DNA of 44,917 nt from Salinicoccus albus DSM 19776 (GTDB lineage: Bacteria > Bacillota > Bacilli > Staphylococcales > Salinicoccaceae). Where the stretch lies: positions 1-44,917 of the forward strand of contig NZ_ARQJ01000015.1 of NCBI RefSeq assembly GCF_000385175.1, written 5' to 3'. Both the position numbers and the translations under genes were made by a program. Below, one piece after another: positions 24,865 to 34,152 of the stretch (position 1 is the stretch's first letter; the number at the start of each line of letters is the position of its first letter). The notes under the pieces were generated by a model. The model saw only the letters and a list, made by a program, of their open reading frames with translations. It was not told where the DNA came from and ran no database searches.

Positions 24865-25287
24865 TTGAATCTGAACAGGCTGTATATGCAATTAATATTT
24901 CTGACTTCGCTTCTGGCGACAATGGGTTCACTTTATTTCAGTGAAATCAGACAATATGTACCCTGTGAAATGTGCTGGTACCAGCGGATCATCATGTACC
25001 CCATCGTACTCATTTCACTCATCGGCATCATACGTAAAGATCATGGGGCAATCATCTATACCCGGGCAATCAGTGTGATCGGTGTGATGATGGCCGGTTA
25101 TCATTACTTGCTGCAGAAATCCATTATATTTGATGAAGGGGCCGTTTCATGTGAAGGTGTCTCCTGTACTGTACAGTACATCAACTGGTTTGGATTTATC
25201 ACTATTCCATTTCTGGCTCTTACAGCATTCATCATTATATTAATTTTATCATTTATGGCAAAAACAATTAAAAAGGAGAATTTCTAA
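24865..25287 (+). CDS. bdbC: Disulfide-bond oxidoreductase BdbC (DsbB family), 140 aa
   Basis: Membrane protein with four segments that re-oxidises a thiol-disulfide partner through quinone. The first loop has the redox pair C34-C37 (VPCEMCWYQR), and the second loop has C96 and C101 (VSCEGVSCTV), as in BdbC/DsbB. The start is TTG 24865 after AAGGAGG. The stop codon abuts the start of the membrane thioredoxin, its likely partner. The pair is divergent from the AirSR-like redox sensor. Confidence 0.92.
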   Translation: MNLNRLYMQLIFLTSLLATMGSLYFSEIRQYVPCEMCWYQRIIMYPIVLISLIGIIRKDHGAIIYTRAISVIGVMMAGYHYLLQKSIIFDEGAVSCEGVSCTVQYINWFGFITIPFLALTAFIIILILSFMAKTIKKENF

Positions 25288-25794
25288 ATGGGAAACAAAA
25301 TATTTTACAGCATCATCGGCATTGTGGTTGTTGCGTTTGTCGGCGTATTCCTCTATATGAACAACAGTTCAAGTGAGCCGGAACAGCTCAGCGACTCCGG
25401 ATACTATCCATATACCGACCTGGAAACAGACGAACTGTCCGGCCCGACGATAGACAAACTTGATGACGAAAATTATCATTACAATCAGACGCTGGATGAA
25501 GTGAATGCCATCGTCGACAACGGCGAAGATGAATTTGTCTATTTCTGGAGCCCGACATGCCGACACTGTGAAAATGCGACGCCATACCTCATCGATGCAT
25601 TTGAAAATACCGGAGAAGAAGTTACACAGCTCAATGTCGACGAGTATGAACAAGCTTGGCAGGAATATCAGATTGAAGCGACACCGACACTCATCTATTT
25701 CGAAAATGGTGAGGAAGTGGACCGTCTCACCGGTGATCCCGGCAATGCCGAAGGTTACGAGGAATTCATCAATGCCATGGCTGGAGAAAACTAG
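25288..25794 (+). CDS. Membrane-anchored thioredoxin-like protein, 168 aa
   Basis: The N-terminal anchor is at residues 5-23 (IFYSIIGIVVVAFVGVFLY), and an acidic extracellular linker covers about 25-75. The thioredoxin fold (about 80-168) has the active site C91-R-H-C94 (WSPTCRHC) and a cis-proline at EATPT. It begins immediately after bdbC with no gap, so the two proteins probably form one oxidising pair outside the cell. It is shorter than BdbD and lacks the DsbA helical insertion, so it is better called a thioredoxin-like partner than BdbD. Confidence 0.88.
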   Translation: MGNKIFYSIIGIVVVAFVGVFLYMNNSSSEPEQLSDSGYYPYTDLETDELSGPTIDKLDDENYHYNQTLDEVNAIVDNGEDEFVYFWSPTCRHCENATPYLIDAFENTGEEVTQLNVDEYEQAWQEYQIEATPTLIYFENGEEVDRLTGDPGNAEGYEEFINAMAGEN

Positions 25795-26622
25795 ATGCAG
25801 TTTGTAATTCATCAAAATTTCGATTCAATGACACTGGAAGATATATTAAAAGCACTCCATGTGCCAAAAAAAGAACTCCACTTTCTCCGGATGTCCAAAG
25901 ACATTGAAATCAATGCTATCCCGTCCCCTTTAAACACTGAAGTTCACACAGGTGATAACATCCACCTGAAAGACGGTCACAGCGGAAGCAGCTATCAGCC
26001 AGGCAGCAGCCCATGCCAAATTATGTATGAGGACAAATATCTGGCAGTCCTCCTGAAACCTCAGGGGGTAAAGACCCACCCAAATGATTTTGATGAAACG
26101 GACACTCTGATGAATCATGCAGTGTTTACACTAAACACACCTTATCTTGAACCGGTTCACAGACTGGATCAGGAGACCAAAGGAGTGTTGCTTGTTGCCA
26201 AACACCCGCTCATAAAGAAAATGCTTGATCACATGCTGGCAGAAAGAGCGATAAGAAGAACATACATCGCCCGAGTCGATACGAAACGGCTGCCGGAACC
26301 ACAGACCATCAATATGCCGGTTGCCAAAAACCCTAAAGAACGAAATAAGTATCATATTTCCAATAAAGGCAAGGCAGCCATTACACATATACTGGACGCC
26401 AAGGTAAACAGAGACTTCTGCGAGCTTGAAATCGAACTTGAAACCGGGAGAACCCACCAGATCAGAGTCCACCTCGAACATATCGGCATGCCGGTCATCG
26501 GCGATCCATTGTATGGCACATCGACGCTGCATGATTTACAGCTTTTCGCCTGCAAAATCGAATTCCAGCATCCAATACTCCAGACATATGTCCGCGTAGT
26601 ATTGGACAAAGAAACATTGTAA
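25795..26622 (+). CDS. RluA-family pseudouridine synthase, 275 aa
   Basis: It converts uridine to pseudouridine in rRNA or tRNA. The catalytic motif HRLDQETKG (residues 122-130, D125) differs from the usual HRLDxxTSG by Lys in place of Ser. GRTHQIRVHLEHIGMPVIGD is the second family signature. An N-terminal S4-like region is weak (about 10-60). The gene starts on the base after the thioredoxin stop codon, so it is translationally linked to the redox pair, an unrelated function. It ends in a strong terminator. Which uridine it modifies cannot be read from sequence. Confidence 0.9.
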   Translation: MQFVIHQNFDSMTLEDILKALHVPKKELHFLRMSKDIEINAIPSPLNTEVHTGDNIHLKDGHSGSSYQPGSSPCQIMYEDKYLAVLLKPQGVKTHPNDFDETDTLMNHAVFTLNTPYLEPVHRLDQETKGVLLVAKHPLIKKMLDHMLAERAIRRTYIARVDTKRLPEPQTINMPVAKNPKERNKYHISNKGKAAITHILDAKVNRDFCELEIELETGRTHQIRVHLEHIGMPVIGDPLYGTSTLHDLQLFACKIEFQHPILQTYVRVVLDKETL

Positions 26623-26658
26623 AGCGGAACGGGATATCAATCCCGTTCCGCTTTTATA
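26622..26658. terminator. Bidirectional terminator between the RluA gene and trpG
   Basis: AAGCGGAACGGGA (26622-26634) pairs with TCCCGTTCCGCTT (26641-26653), followed by TTAT. Confidence 0.95.
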
Positions 26659-27232
26659 CTTTCATTTTCAATTGTTCGACTGCGTTTTTCAGTATTTTCC
26701 TGCCTTGGACAGTGCCGATGGATTCCGGATGAAACTGGATGCCTTCCAATGAGTGAGTTTTATGCCGTATGCCCATAACTTCTCCTTCATGGTTTTCAGC
26801 TGTAATCTCCCATTCATCTGCCAGCGTCCGTTGATCGACAACCAGGGAATGATAATTCATGACAGCCGTATCCTGACGCACACCTGAAAATATGCCCGCC
26901 CCGGAATGCCTCAATTTCGAAATTTTACCGTGCATGAGTCTGGCTGCTCTTACAATCTCACTCCCGTGGGTATATGCAATTGTCTGATGGCCAAGACAGA
27001 CGCCGAATATAGGTACAATGCCTTTGAACCTGTCAATGACTTCCAAAGTTGTCCCGGTGTCTTTTGGAGTGCCCGGACCGGGGGACAGGAAAATCAGATC
27101 CGGCGCCAGCCTTTCAATTTCTTCAATGGTCACATGCGTATTCCTTCTCACTGCGATGTCATATCCGAGCTCCCCCAGATACTGTACGATATTGAATGTA
27201 AAGGAGTCGTAATGGTCTATCATATATATCAT
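26654..27232 (-). CDS. trpG: Glutamine amidotransferase TrpG/PabA, 192 aa
   Basis: It supplies ammonia from glutamine to the partner synthase. The class I triad is complete: C79 (FGVCLGHQ), H168 and E170 (FHPES), with oxyanion loop PGPGTP at 51-56. The start is ATG 27232 (MIYMIDHYDSFTFN, the family start), overlapping the trpE stop (TGATG). It pairs with the adjacent component I. In related bacteria one such subunit may serve both tryptophan and folate synthesis; no trpDCFBA or pabB lies here. Confidence 0.9.
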   Translation of the reverse strand: MIYMIDHYDSFTFNIVQYLGELGYDIAVRRNTHVTIEEIERLAPDLIFLSPGPGTPKDTGTTLEVIDRFKGIVPIFGVCLGHQTIAYTHGSEIVRAARLMHGKISKLRHSGAGIFSGVRQDTAVMNYHSLVVDQRTLADEWEITAENHEGEVMGIRHKTHSLEGIQFHPESIGTVQGRKILKNAVEQLKMKV

Positions 27233-28749
27233 CACTGTCCGCCTTTCGCCGGTTCTGCAGCTGCTTCTGCGCCAAATATGGTCTCAGTGATTTGAACAGT
27301 CTTTTCCAGTGCGCTTGCCTTATTCACCGTTTCCTGATATTCCGACTCGGGGTCAGAATCGGCAACCACCCCGGCCCCGGCCTGTATATATAAACTGCCT
27401 TCTGAAAGTGTCATCGTACGGATAGTGATGCAGGAATCCATGTTGCCGTCAAATCCCAGATACAAAATACTGCCGCCATACAAATTCCTCGGCGTCGGTT
27501 CCAATTCTCTCAAAATCTGCATTGCCCTTACTTTCGGGGCACCGGACAGCGTGCCTGCCGGGAAAGAGGATATGAATGCATCGATTGGAGAAACATCCTC
27601 TCTGAGCGTACCGTTTACTTTACTAATGATATGCATCACTTTTGAAAACCGGCCAATCACCATATATTCACTGACTTCGACCGTGCCGAACGCTGATACT
27701 CTGCCGATATCATTTCTGGCAAGATCCACCAGCATGCGGTGTTCCGAAATCTCTTTTTCGTCATTCAACAGCTCTTCAGCCAGTCTGTCATCCTCTGCCT
27801 GTGTAGTCCCCCGTTTCCTGGTCCCGGCGATTGGATGGGCCTCAAGACGATTATCCTGCACCTGCAGCAGCCGTTCCGGTGAACTGCCGATGACCTCAAC
27901 ACCATTAAATTTCAAATAATACATGTAGGGCGACGGATTGACATGCCGCAATACCCTGTAAAGTTCAAAACCGTTTCTGTCCGTCTTTGTCTCAAATCGC
28001 TGGGAAAGCACAGCTTGCAAAATATCCCCGGCTTCTATATGCGTTTTAATTTTTAAAACGTCATTCTTAAATTTTTCTTTCTCATAATTACTTTTGAATT
28101 TTATTTCCCTGTTTACTTCTAAATTCCCTGGGAGCATCAGATCGGTTAAAGTGATCTGTCCTGCGAGTCTTTGCCTTATATCTGCAATGATACGTCTGGA
28201 ATCTGTATATACTGCCTCCAGGTCAGCATCTGCATCCGTTTGTGCGAAATTTAAAACGGTGACTTCCTTCGATCTGTGATTGTAAGCAAGCAGTGTCCGG
28301 CAGAATAACAGATGATAATCCGGCAGTGAGCCGCCTTCATCGGCCGGCGGGGGGACCGGCTCATAATCAGATATCGAATCGTAACTGATATAGCCGACCG
28401 CGCCGCCCCTGAATGGAATATCAATATCAGGGATGCTCACATCAAGCATTTTAACAACGTAGTCAAATGCTTCCTGAAACGTATGTTTTGTTATTTTTTT
28501 TGTTTTTTCCAAATCTTTGATTATGAAACTGCCATGCTGTCCTTCAATTTCAACCATCGGGTTCAAGCCTATAAATGAGAAGTTGGACCACGGGGAATCA
28601 GGCTCTTTTGATTCCAGCATATATACCGCTTCTTCCTTTAATGCATGAAACATATGAACCGGCGTCAGTATATCTGTATAAAAAGTTTCAACAACCGGAA
28701 TGGTTCTGTGTTTCTCTGCATCCATTGCAAATTGTTCATACGTGGTCAT
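27232..28749 (-). CDS. trpE: Anthranilate synthase component I TrpE, 505 aa
   Basis: It makes anthranilate from chorismate with TrpG. The N-terminal half carries a MLES motif (residues 44-47), like the LLES tryptophan-binding element. PIAGTRKRG (306-314) has Ala where aminodeoxychorismate synthases have Lys (PIKGT), which favours TrpE over PabB. The C-terminal AGTLSGAPKVRAMQI and QAGAGVVADSDPE signatures are intact. GAGGTGACG precedes the ATG. It is transcribed from a simple promoter 40-68 bp upstream of the start and is followed only by trpG, so the rest of the tryptophan pathway is elsewhere or absent. Confidence 0.9.
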   Translation of the reverse strand: MTTYEQFAMDAEKHRTIPVVETFYTDILTPVHMFHALKEEAVYMLESKEPDSPWSNFSFIGLNPMVEIEGQHGSFIIKDLEKTKKITKHTFQEAFDYVVKMLDVSIPDIDIPFRGGAVGYISYDSISDYEPVPPPADEGGSLPDYHLLFCRTLLAYNHRSKEVTVLNFAQTDADADLEAVYTDSRRIIADIRQRLAGQITLTDLMLPGNLEVNREIKFKSNYEKEKFKNDVLKIKTHIEAGDILQAVLSQRFETKTDRNGFELYRVLRHVNPSPYMYYLKFNGVEVIGSSPERLLQVQDNRLEAHPIAGTRKRGTTQAEDDRLAEELLNDEKEISEHRMLVDLARNDIGRVSAFGTVEVSEYMVIGRFSKVMHIISKVNGTLREDVSPIDAFISSFPAGTLSGAPKVRAMQILRELEPTPRNLYGGSILYLGFDGNMDSCITIRTMTLSEGSLYIQAGAGVVADSDPESEYQETVNKASALEKTVQITETIFGAEAAAEPAKGGQ

Positions 28750-28788
28750 ATCGTCACCTCATTTATTCTAGTTAAAATACATGTGATT

Positions 28789-28817
28789 ATTCTAAATAAT
28801 TCAGAAAATAAAGTCAA
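28789..28817 (-). promoter_or_regulatory. trpEG promoter
   Basis: On the minus strand, TTGACT (28812-28817), 17 bp and TAGAAT (28789-28794). The leader would be about 33 nt, too short for a T-box or an attenuator. Confidence 0.75.
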
Positions 28818-28825
28818 ATAAATAT

Positions 28826-28865
28826 TAAAAACACCTGGATACATATCACTCGGAATGTATCCAGG
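28826..28865 (-). terminator. Terminator of fumC-ppx-ppk1
   Basis: CCTGGATACAT (28834-28844) pairs with ATGTATCCAGG (28855-28865). On the minus strand it is followed by TGTTTTTAAT. Confidence 0.9.
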
Positions 28866-28886
28866 CGGCTTCATCACACTGTCCAA

Positions 28887-31007
28887 TTATTTTTTTCTTT
28901 TAAACCTGTTTCTGACTTTCAGCAGCAGTTCATTTTCCTTTTGCACCTGCTGTTCCCTGCCGCAGCTTTCGGAACGTCTCATCAATTCTTCCTGTGCACT
29001 GACCGGTGGGTGTGAGTTTCTGACATATTCATATGAACCATCCGGTTTTTGACTGCGCGCTTTAATATTATCCATGAGATAAAGCCGGTTGATTGACTTC
29101 AATTCCTCAATGATCCGCCTGTCATAGATCGGGAACAGAATCTCTACACGCTTGATCATATTTCTTGTCATCATATCGGCGCTGGACAGATACATTTTTT
29201 CTTCACCATTATGATTGAAGTAGTAGATCCTGGAGTGCTCCAGAAATCTGCCCACGATACTGATGACACGTATATTATCGCTGACACCTTCAATTCCGGG
29301 CTTCATACAGCAGATGCCTCTGATGATCAGATCAATTTTAACGCCTTCCTGGGATGCCTGAAGCAGTTTATTGATGATTTTCTTATCTGTAAGAGAATTC
29401 ATTTTCGCAAATATATATCCGTTGCCGTACTTTTTGTGAATTTCAATTTCATCATCTATCGATTCCCCGAACAGATCACGGATTTCAAATGGGGCCACAT
29501 GGAGGGCATTGTATTCCGGTTTCAATGAGTAGCCGCTTAAATAGTTAAAGAAGTTAATTGCATCACTCCCGATTTGCGGGTCGGTTGTAATGATACCCAT
29601 ATCTGTATACTGCTCTGCTGTTGAATCATTATAATTCCCGGTGCCGAGGTGTACAAATCTCACCAGTCTGCCCTTCACTCTTTTAACGACTAAAGTGATT
29701 TTACTGTGCGTCTTCAGATAATGCATCCCGTAGATGACATGACATCCTGCATCCTCAAGTTCCTTTGCCCATTGCACGTTGTTTTCTTCATCAAAACGTG
29801 CCTTCAGCTCCAGCAGGACAGTGACCTGTTTGCCATTTTCCGCAGCGGTTTTCAGCGCATCGATGATCGGTGAATCGCTGGAGACACGATACAGTGTCTG
29901 TTTAATTGCAAGCACATCCGGATCCTCCGCTGCTTCCTGCATGAATTCAACAACCGGTGTGAAAGTTTCAAACGGATGGTGGAAGAATATATCCTCTTTC
30001 ATCGCCTTGTTATACACATTTTCAGATCCGAGGAATTTAGGTTCCTGGGGTGTAAATGGTTTATACACAAGATTTGGTAAGTCCGTTTTTAACCGTGAAC
30101 TGAGTTCAAACAGGAAAGTCAAATCCAGCGGCCCGTCAAATTTATAGACATCTTCTTCATGAAGGTCCAGTTCAGTTCTCAAAAATGAACCGTTGATCAT
30201 ACTGTTTTTGCTGATATCAATTTCCAGTCTGACCGCAGCACCTTTAGTCCGTTCCTTAAGGAATCTTTCTATTTCAATCAGAAGATCTGCGGCCCCCTCC
30301 TCATGAATAGTCAGATCGGCATTACGTGTAATTCTGAAGGGAAAGGTACGATCGATACGAAAACCCTTAAACAACTTCTCTACGTGTTCTTCTATAATAT
30401 CTTCGGTGAGGATAAAATATGTGTCCTTACCCTCTTTGATCTCATAGAAGCGTTTGATGACAGTCGGCAGCTGGACAATGGCGGTCCGGTCCCCCAGTTC
30501 ATTCGACAGGTTGACAAAAATATTTATCTTTTTGTTCATCAATTTTGGAAATGGGCGGTAGGCATCAATGCCAAGCGGTGTGAGCGAAGGATATATTTGT
30601 TCATCAAACAGCGTTTCGATTTCCGCCTGCATTGATTCTGATAATTGATTGGGCCGTCTCAGGTAGATATTATATGCTTCCAGTTCCTGCATCAGTTGGT
30701 GATAATAGTCATATTGAACTTCTGAGTTTGCCCTGTTTAATTCTCCAATCCCTTTGAGCTGTTCCTTTGGGGTCAGCTGTGTTTTGGTGTCCGGTTCATG
30801 ATAATTCATCTTAACCTGGTCCTTCAGTCCGGCCACACGGACCATGATGAATTCATCCAGGTTTGAGCTTGTTATGGCCAGGAACTTCAGTTGCTCAAGC
30901 AGGGGATTATTACTGTCCGCCGCTTCTTCAATGACTCTGTAGTTGAACCTGAGCCAGCTAAGCTCACGATTATTATAGTACTCCGGATTATTCAGTTTAT
31001 AAGCCAT
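28887..31007 (-). CDS. ppk1: Polyphosphate kinase PPK1, 706 aa
   Basis: It makes polyphosphate reversibly from ATP. It begins with the PPK1 N domain ([18 protein letters not shown]). The two catalytic-domain histidine regions are present: [11 protein letters not shown] (the autophosphorylated histidine) and [10 protein letters not shown] (the second histidine). The C-terminal [12 protein letters not shown] region is typical. Length is normal. AAGGAGG precedes the ATG, 39 bp after ppx. Making and degrading enzymes are therefore in one unit. Confidence 0.95.
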   Translation of the reverse strand: MAYKLNNPEYYNNRELSWLRFNYRVIEEAADSNNPLLEQLKFLAITSSNLDEFIMVRVAGLKDQVKMNYHEPDTKTQLTPKEQLKGIGELNRANSEVQYDYYHQLMQELEAYNIYLRRPNQLSESMQAEIETLFDEQIYPSLTPLGIDAYRPFPKLMNKKINIFVNLSNELGDRTAIVQLPTVIKRFYEIKEGKDTYFILTEDIIEEHVEKLFKGFRIDRTFPFRITRNADLTIHEEGAADLLIEIERFLKERTKGAAVRLEIDISKNSMINGSFLRTELDLHEEDVYKFDGPLDLTFLFELSSRLKTDLPNLVYKPFTPQEPKFLGSENVYNKAMKEDIFFHHPFETFTPVVEFMQEAAEDPDVLAIKQTLYRVSSDSPIIDALKTAAENGKQVTVLLELKARFDEENNVQWAKELEDAGCHVIYGMHYLKTHSKITLVVKRVKGRLVRFVHLGTGNYNDSTAEQYTDMGIITTDPQIGSDAINFFNYLSGYSLKPEYNALHVAPFEIRDLFGESIDDEIEIHKKYGNGYIFAKMNSLTDKKIINKLLQASQEGVKIDLIIRGICCMKPGIEGVSDNIRVISIVGRFLEHSRIYYFNHNGEEKMYLSSADMMTRNMIKRVEILFPIYDRRIIEELKSINRLYLMDNIKARSQKPDGSYEYVRNSHPPVSAQEELMRRSESCGREQQVQKENELLLKVRNRFKRKK

Positions 31008-31046
31008 AACACTCCTCCTTACACTGTATATTATACACTTTGAATG

Positions 31047-32573
31047 TTAAGCTTCTGTAAATTTCACCTCCAGATCTGTACCGATGATTTTTTCTATGTG
31101 TTTCTTTTGACGATTTGCCTGATATTCTTCGGCAATGGGATCCCCTTTATACTTCACATTCAGCACAAAATTATCGTCTGCCTTTTCCATATAGAGCTCT
31201 GCTACTACGCCCGTATCAGAAACATTCAGTGCATTGGAGAATTTCAGAATGCTGCCGAGCACCTGAATGGTTTTTATCTCATCGCTGCCGAACCATCCGG
31301 ATTCCTTTGCATAAAACTGCAGCAGTGTCTTGTTCTTAAAGCTGGCAAGCAGTCCCAGCCGGACTCTGTCTTTATGGACAATACCGTTGATGTTGCTGTT
31401 GGTAATCAGATAATAGGTGTGCTGACTGGTGGCATCCCGGTCGATGAATTCCCCCAGATAAAAGATGTAGGCAGCACTCATCATCAGATGCTTCTCATGT
31501 TTTTGGAAACTGATGAAGTCAAATTTCTCCAGTTCATGGTAAACGCGTTCTGCAATTTCAGTACGCCTTGCTCCGGCAGATTCATTAATATGAAAATTAT
31601 TGGCAAGCTCTCTTAGGGAAGTTGAGAATATTTTAAATTTGTTAAAAGCATCCGGATTTTCCTTTGAAATGATAGACATCGCCAGTCCTTCCCTCAGGCC
31701 CTTGCGGCTGAATTTAAATTCTTGAGCCTTAACAGTGCTGTATAAGCTTTTAAAGACAATCGATGCCGGCAGAATGATATCACTGCGATCTTTACTCAAC
31801 CCGTCTATATCATCCAGATCATCCTCATCTGTATCCTTGAGCAGTTTATATACATCTTTCAAATCGCTTTCCTTCATTGAAAATCCATGGACACCTGCAA
31901 TCGGATAATTGATGGATGACTGGTGGATTCTGGCAATGCTTCTGGCGCTCCCCCCGATGGCTATGATAGGCACCTTGCGCTTTGGCAGCCATTTGACGCT
32001 GTTCAACTGCTCCCTGACGTATTTTTCAGTAGCAGCTATTGCTTTTTTATCATTATGCTTTCTGTCCTTAAAAAACATATTATGGAGCGTCACAGCGCCG
32101 AACGGCAGACTGACGGAGTGCATGAGATCCTTATCTTCAAAATAGGTGATCTCGGTGCTTCCGCCCCCAATGTCTATTGTGACAGCATCCATGTTACTGA
32201 TGGTGTGCACAACAGCGTGGTAACCGTAGTAAGCCTCTTCGTCCCCCGTGATCACCTTGATGTTTATGCCAAGTTCATGCTTTACCCTTTCCAGGATTTC
32301 ATCCACGTTGATCGATTGTCTAATGGCAGATGTCGCTACAGGATAAACATCCTCTACCCCATATTTTTCTGAAATCTGCTTGAAACTTTTGAGAATGGAA
32401 AGCAGCCTGTCGACCCCTTCTGTCTCCATCACGTCCTCACTGTCCAGAAAACTCTCAAGTCTGGCCGGCGCCTTGATATTCTGCAGCTCCTTAAGCCCAG
32501 TCTTTGCTTCATACTCAAACAGGACCAGCCGAATTGTATTGGAGCCGATATCTACTAGACCGATTCTTTTCAT
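31047..32573 (-). CDS. ppx: Exopolyphosphatase (Ppx/GppA family), 508 aa
   Basis: It releases phosphate from polyphosphate, or hydrolyses pppGpp in some members. The ASKHA ATPase-like motifs are present: VDIGSNTIRLVLFEY (residues 6-20), VTIDIGGGSTEITYF (about 145) and AIGGSARSIARIH. A C-terminal HD-like helical region follows (about 320-508), as in longer Ppx proteins. The ATG follows TTAAGGAG, 10 bp after the fumC stop, and ppk1 follows downstream. Ppx and GppA cannot be separated by eye; adjacency to ppk1 favours exopolyphosphatase. Confidence 0.93.
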   Translation of the reverse strand: MKRIGLVDIGSNTIRLVLFEYEAKTGLKELQNIKAPARLESFLDSEDVMETEGVDRLLSILKSFKQISEKYGVEDVYPVATSAIRQSINVDEILERVKHELGINIKVITGDEEAYYGYHAVVHTISNMDAVTIDIGGGSTEITYFEDKDLMHSVSLPFGAVTLHNMFFKDRKHNDKKAIAATEKYVREQLNSVKWLPKRKVPIIAIGGSARSIARIHQSSINYPIAGVHGFSMKESDLKDVYKLLKDTDEDDLDDIDGLSKDRSDIILPASIVFKSLYSTVKAQEFKFSRKGLREGLAMSIISKENPDAFNKFKIFSTSLRELANNFHINESAGARRTEIAERVYHELEKFDFISFQKHEKHLMMSAAYIFYLGEFIDRDATSQHTYYLITNSNINGIVHKDRVRLGLLASFKNKTLLQFYAKESGWFGSDEIKTIQVLGSILKFSNALNVSDTGVVAELYMEKADDNFVLNVKYKGDPIAEEYQANRQKKHIEKIIGTDLEVKFTEA

Positions 32574-32583
32574 AAATTACTCC

Positions 32584-33972
32584 TTAATCTTTGGATTCGA
32601 TCATATCTTCAGGATTGACCCACGCATCAAACTGTTCTGAGGTCAGCTGTCCGGATTCAACTGCTGATTCTTTTAATGTAATGCCTTTTTCATGTGCATT
32701 TTTAGCGATTTTGGCAGCATTTTCATAACCGATATGCGGATTCAATGCAGTAACCAGCATCAATGAATTATTAAGGAATCCTTCAATATTTTCTTCAATT
32801 GGTTCTATGCCTGTGGCACAATTCTCATTGAAAGTGTCCATGCCGTCTGCCAGAAGGCGGATGGACTGAAGGGTATTATAGAAAATAACCGGCTTGAATA
32901 CATTCAGCTCAAAATTACCCTGGGAAGCTGCAAACCCTACCGTTGCATCGTTGCCGAAAACTTGGGAGGCCACCATTGTCAGCATTTCTGACTGTGTCGG
33001 ATTCACTTTACCGGGCATGATTGAAGATCCGGGTTCGTTTGCCGGAATTTCTATTTCAGCAATACCGGCCCTCGGACCGGAAGACAGCCATCTGACATCA
33101 TTCGCAATTTTCATCAGGTCAGCCCCCAATGCTTTCAATGCACCGTGCAGGTAAACCACTTCATCATGTGAAGTCAGCGCATGGAATTTATTCGGAGAAG
33201 ATACAAATTCAAGTCCGGTCTGCTTTGAAATCTCCTCAGCTGCACGCCCGCCAAATTCAGGATGGGCATTAATGCCTGTACCTACGGCAGTGCCGCCGAT
33301 TGCCAGGTTTTTAAGCTGCTGCTTCGATTCATCGACAAGCGTCTCACATTTTTCAAGCATATATCTCCAGCCGCTGATTTCCTGCCCGAGTGTCAGCGGT
33401 GTGGCATCCTGAAGATGTGTTCTGCCAATCTTGATGATCGCTTGGAATTTTTCTTCCTTTTGCTCGAAGGTTGCTCTGAGAGCTTTCAGCGCTGGCACCA
33501 GTTTGGCTTCAACAGACTGCAGAAGTGCGATGTGCATTGCGGTTGGATACGTGTCGTTAGAACTTTGTGATTTATTGACGTCGTCATTCGGATGGACTTT
33601 TTCTCCGCTATTCTGATTATCCAGGTATTCGTTGGCCACGTAGCTGACCACTTCGTTGACGTTCATATTGCTTTGCGTGCCGCTGCCAGTCTGCCAGACG
33701 ACAAGAGGGAAATGTTCATCCAGTTCTCTGTTAATGATTTTGTCACATGCGAATATGATCGCTTCTTTTTTATCATCGGAAAGCTTTCCCAGTGCATTGT
33801 TCGAAACAGCTGCAGCTTTTTTAAGATGGGCAAATGCCGACACCACTTCCATCGGCATTGTCTCCTGGCCGACCGGGAAATTCTGTCTGCTTCTTTCCGT
33901 CTGTGCCGCCCAATATTTATCAGCGGGTACTTTGATTTCACCAATAGTATCTTTTTCGATTCTGTATGACAA
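32584..33972 (-). CDS. fumC: Class II fumarate hydratase FumC, 462 aa
   Basis: Iron-independent fumarase of the citric-acid cycle. It has the superfamily signature [11 protein letters not shown] with the catalytic serine loop, [14 protein letters not shown], and [16 protein letters not shown]. Length is standard. The start is TTG 33972 (protein begins [16 protein letters not shown]), eight bases after AGGAGG. It heads a likely operon with ppx and ppk1, an unusual pairing. An inverted repeat sits just upstream. Confidence 0.95.
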   Translation of the reverse strand: MSYRIEKDTIGEIKVPADKYWAAQTERSRQNFPVGQETMPMEVVSAFAHLKKAAAVSNNALGKLSDDKKEAIIFACDKIINRELDEHFPLVVWQTGSGTQSNMNVNEVVSYVANEYLDNQNSGEKVHPNDDVNKSQSSNDTYPTAMHIALLQSVEAKLVPALKALRATFEQKEEKFQAIIKIGRTHLQDATPLTLGQEISGWRYMLEKCETLVDESKQQLKNLAIGGTAVGTGINAHPEFGGRAAEEISKQTGLEFVSSPNKFHALTSHDEVVYLHGALKALGADLMKIANDVRWLSSGPRAGIAEIEIPANEPGSSIMPGKVNPTQSEMLTMVASQVFGNDATVGFAASQGNFELNVFKPVIFYNTLQSIRLLADGMDTFNENCATGIEPIEENIEGFLNNSLMLVTALNPHIGYENAAKIAKNAHEKGITLKESAVESGQLTSEQFDAWVNPEDMIESKD

Positions 33973-33991
33973 TTAAAAAACCTCCTGAAAA

Positions 33992-34021
33992 ATTAGTATT
34001 CATGGAATATTTTATACTAAT
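33992..34021. repeat. Inverted repeat upstream of fumC
   Basis: ATTAGTAT (33992-33999) and ATACTAAT (34014-34021) are perfect arms around a 14-bp loop, five bases upstream of the fumC ribosome site. It has no proper T-run for a terminator, so an operator or mRNA hairpin is more likely. Confidence 0.5.
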
Positions 34022-34040
34022 TTAGAGGAGGATTCATCTC

Positions 34041-34152
34041 TTATTCATGATTTTTAATTTCTGCTTCCTTTTCAGTACCTGAGTTTTCATCAGGGGGAAT
34101 CGATAATATAACCGTCAGTTTCCCTTTTCGTCTCTATTACGCCTGAATCTAA
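34041..34152 (-). pseudogene. Possible frameshifted coding remnant
   Basis: From 34152 leftward one frame reads LDSGVIETKRETDGYIIDSP and stops. Removing one base from the G5 run (34093-34097, C5 on this strand) joins it to DENSGTEKEAEIKNHE, ending at 34041. The composition looks coding, but there is no start codon or ribosome site, and its 5' end overlaps the upstream gene's stop. I do not recognise it. Confidence 0.25.

Noticed and set aside
28750-28833. The trpE upstream region inspected for a T-box or tryptophan leader peptide.
   Set aside because: The nearby hairpin at 28834-28865 lies upstream of the promoter, is oriented as the ppk1 terminator, and no T-box core sequence is present.
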